A stretch of DNA of 64,000 nucleotides from Vacuolonema iberomarrocanum LEGE 07170 (GTDB taxonomy: Bacteria; Cyanobacteriota; Cyanobacteriia; Elainellales; Elainellaceae), in contig JADEXA010000035.1 in the NCBI GenBank assembly GCA_015207365.1, positions 1-64,000 on the forward strand, given 5' to 3'. The notes under the pieces were generated by a model, which saw only the letters and a program-made list of their open reading frames with translations, did no database searches and was not told the origin of the DNA. How positions within the stretch are numbered: the first letter of the stretch is position 1; each line of letters starts with the position of its first letter. Position numbers and translations under genes: made by a program. Of this stretch, positions 62,869-64,000 are shown piece after piece.

Positions 62869-63993
62869 ATGCAGGATTACGTGAGGCGCGTATCTGAGGC
62901 GATAGATACCCTCCACGACCAGTGGGTCACCGTTAAATATCACGTCACAAAAGCGCTGGGCATCCAAGATCCAATTCGGGTCATGCCCTATTTCGGCTAT
63001 GGCACGCCCCATAAACTTCACTTGAAAGGACGGGTCCTGCAAGATGAAGGCATCAAGCTGCGGGAAGAGGACGCATCACTTTGGAAAAACCTGGTGAATA
63101 TGTATCGTCGGTTTGAGACAGATGAAGTGCCCGGTGTGCAGGTACAGATTCATGTCGACGGACAGGAATACTGCGCCATCACCAACAAAGAAGGCTTCTT
63201 TGAAACCAGCATTGACCTGCAGCCGCCCCTGACAGGCGATCGCCTCTGGCAACCGATTGACCTAAAGTTAATAACCGACAAATATCCCCTCCTCTCCGAT
63301 TCAGAACAGGGGGAGGCCATCGTCGTTTCAGACAAGGCCAAGTTTGGCGTGATTAGCGACATCGACGACACGATCGTCTACACCGCAGCGACGGAGCTGC
63401 TCAAGATGATCCGCATTGCCTATATGGGCAATGAGCGGACGCGACGGCCCTTTCCTGGCGTGCCTCAGTTCTATCAAGCCTTGCAAGCGGGAGTCTCAGA
63501 ACATGAGGGCAATCCCATCTTTTATGTTTCGAGCAGTGCCTGGAACATGTATGATCTGTTCGCAAAGTTTATGGACATTAACGGGGTGCCCAAAGGCCCG
63601 ATGCACCTGCATGATATTGAGTTTACGCTTGAAAAATTATTGGCCTTTGACCACGCCACCCACAAGCGCGAGCAAATCGATCCCATCTTCGACCGCTTCT
63701 CTGAACTCTCCTTTATTCTGATTGGGGATACTGGGCAGAAGGATGCAGAAATTTATTCTAAGCTGGCTCACGACTTTCCGGGTCGCATTCTCGCGATCTA
63801 CCTCCGTAATGTCACTCCCAATGACCACGTTCACCTCCAAGCCATCGACACCATGATGGAGCCGCTCCGCCAACAGGGTGTGACTTATCAGCTGTTCTCC
63901 CATACGGCGATCGCCGCCCAACATGCCGCCGAACACGACTGGATTTCATCCCACGCCCTGGAAACGGTGATGCAAACCCAGGTAGATGCATAG
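62869..63993 (+). CDS. APP1-type phosphatidate phosphatase domain protein (DUF2183)
   Basis: The 374-residue protein has an N-terminal beta-rich region (about 45-150). The HAD-like APP1 catalytic domain follows, with DIDDT (Asp164, Asp166, Thr168), FYVSSSAWNMYD and the acidic motif LIGDTGQKDAEIY near residue 285. RTRRPFPGVPQFYQAL is conserved in the family. The eukaryotic relative App1 dephosphorylates phosphatidate. In bacteria the substrate is not established. The ATG has no strong ribosome site. The stop is just inside the right edge, so the gene is complete. Confidence 0.88.
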   Translation: MQDYVRRVSEAIDTLHDQWVTVKYHVTKALGIQDPIRVMPYFGYGTPHKLHLKGRVLQDEGIKLREEDASLWKNLVNMYRRFETDEVPGVQVQIHVDGQEYCAITNKEGFFETSIDLQPPLTGDRLWQPIDLKLITDKYPLLSDSEQGEAIVVSDKAKFGVISDIDDTIVYTAATELLKMIRIAYMGNERTRRPFPGVPQFYQALQAGVSEHEGNPIFYVSSSAWNMYDLFAKFMDINGVPKGPMHLHDIEFTLEKLLAFDHATHKREQIDPIFDRFSELSFILIGDTGQKDAEIYSKLAHDFPGRILAIYLRNVTPNDHVHLQAIDTMMEPLRQQGVTYQLFSHTAIAAQHAAEHDWISSHALETVMQTQVDA

Positions 63994-64000
63994 CCTTACG

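Overview
The window is from a cyanobacterial chromosome. The palindrome GCGATCGC (HIP1) recurs throughout, both in genes and between them. The window also holds isiA (the chlorophyll protein CP43') with isiB and isiC, and families typical of cyanobacteria: DUF1822, DUF928, CHAT, CHASE2, a filamentous-haemagglutinin-type exoprotein and giant PAS/GAF hybrid kinases. The 5' end of a 16S rRNA gene lies at the left edge on the minus strand, with a good promoter upstream. No CRISPR array, no intact transposase and no convincing tRNA gene were seen.

Layout. (1) 1-0.5 kb: 16S rRNA start, long leader, rRNA promoter. (2) 0.6-11.3 kb, minus strand: a tightly packed operon-like set of sigma factor, DUF1822 protein, CHAT-CHASE2 protein, DUF928 protein, haemagglutinin-type exoprotein and TPR-CHAT protein. 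It holds two caspase-like proteases next to a secreted adhesin-like protein and a sigma factor. (3) 11.4-16.7 kb: an RTX protein with a decayed duplicate of its 5' end, a VOC protein, a secreted protein, tandem paralogous membrane proteins and a DsbA-like protein. (4) 17.2-22.3 kb: membrane protein, SDR and acyl-CoA-synthetase-like operon, an SMP-30 lactonase and a DUF6492-like protein. (5) 22.9-29.9 kb: two near-identical 107-108 bp hairpin elements bracket a desaturase, hydrolase and type III glutamine synthetase operon and a large M15 plus lysozyme protein. (6) 30-32 kb: a gene-poor stretch flanked by related direct repeats. (7) 32-41.7 kb: an iron-stress neighbourhood with a PiuC-type hydroxylase, di-haem protein plus imelysin, isiA, a zinc-ribbon protein, isiB, isiC, Dps and a Fur-family regulator. 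(8) 41.9-49.9 kb: a HEAT-repeat protein, a PPC-subtilase, glutathione reductase, and a glutathione S-transferase divergent from a TetR regulator with three operator-like sites. (9) 49.9-62.5 kb: two divergent giant hybrid histidine kinases. (10) 62.5-64 kb: a nested MITE and an APP1-type phosphatase.

The most striking non-coding signal is a set of small hairpin elements, several flanked by TA. Their long arms differ between copies but stay complementary, so the arms change together. One element sits inside another, two abut, and one interrupts a duplicated RTX gene start. The strongest candidate for an undescribed system is the sigma, DUF1822, CHAT-CHASE2, DUF928, exoprotein and TPR-CHAT cluster.
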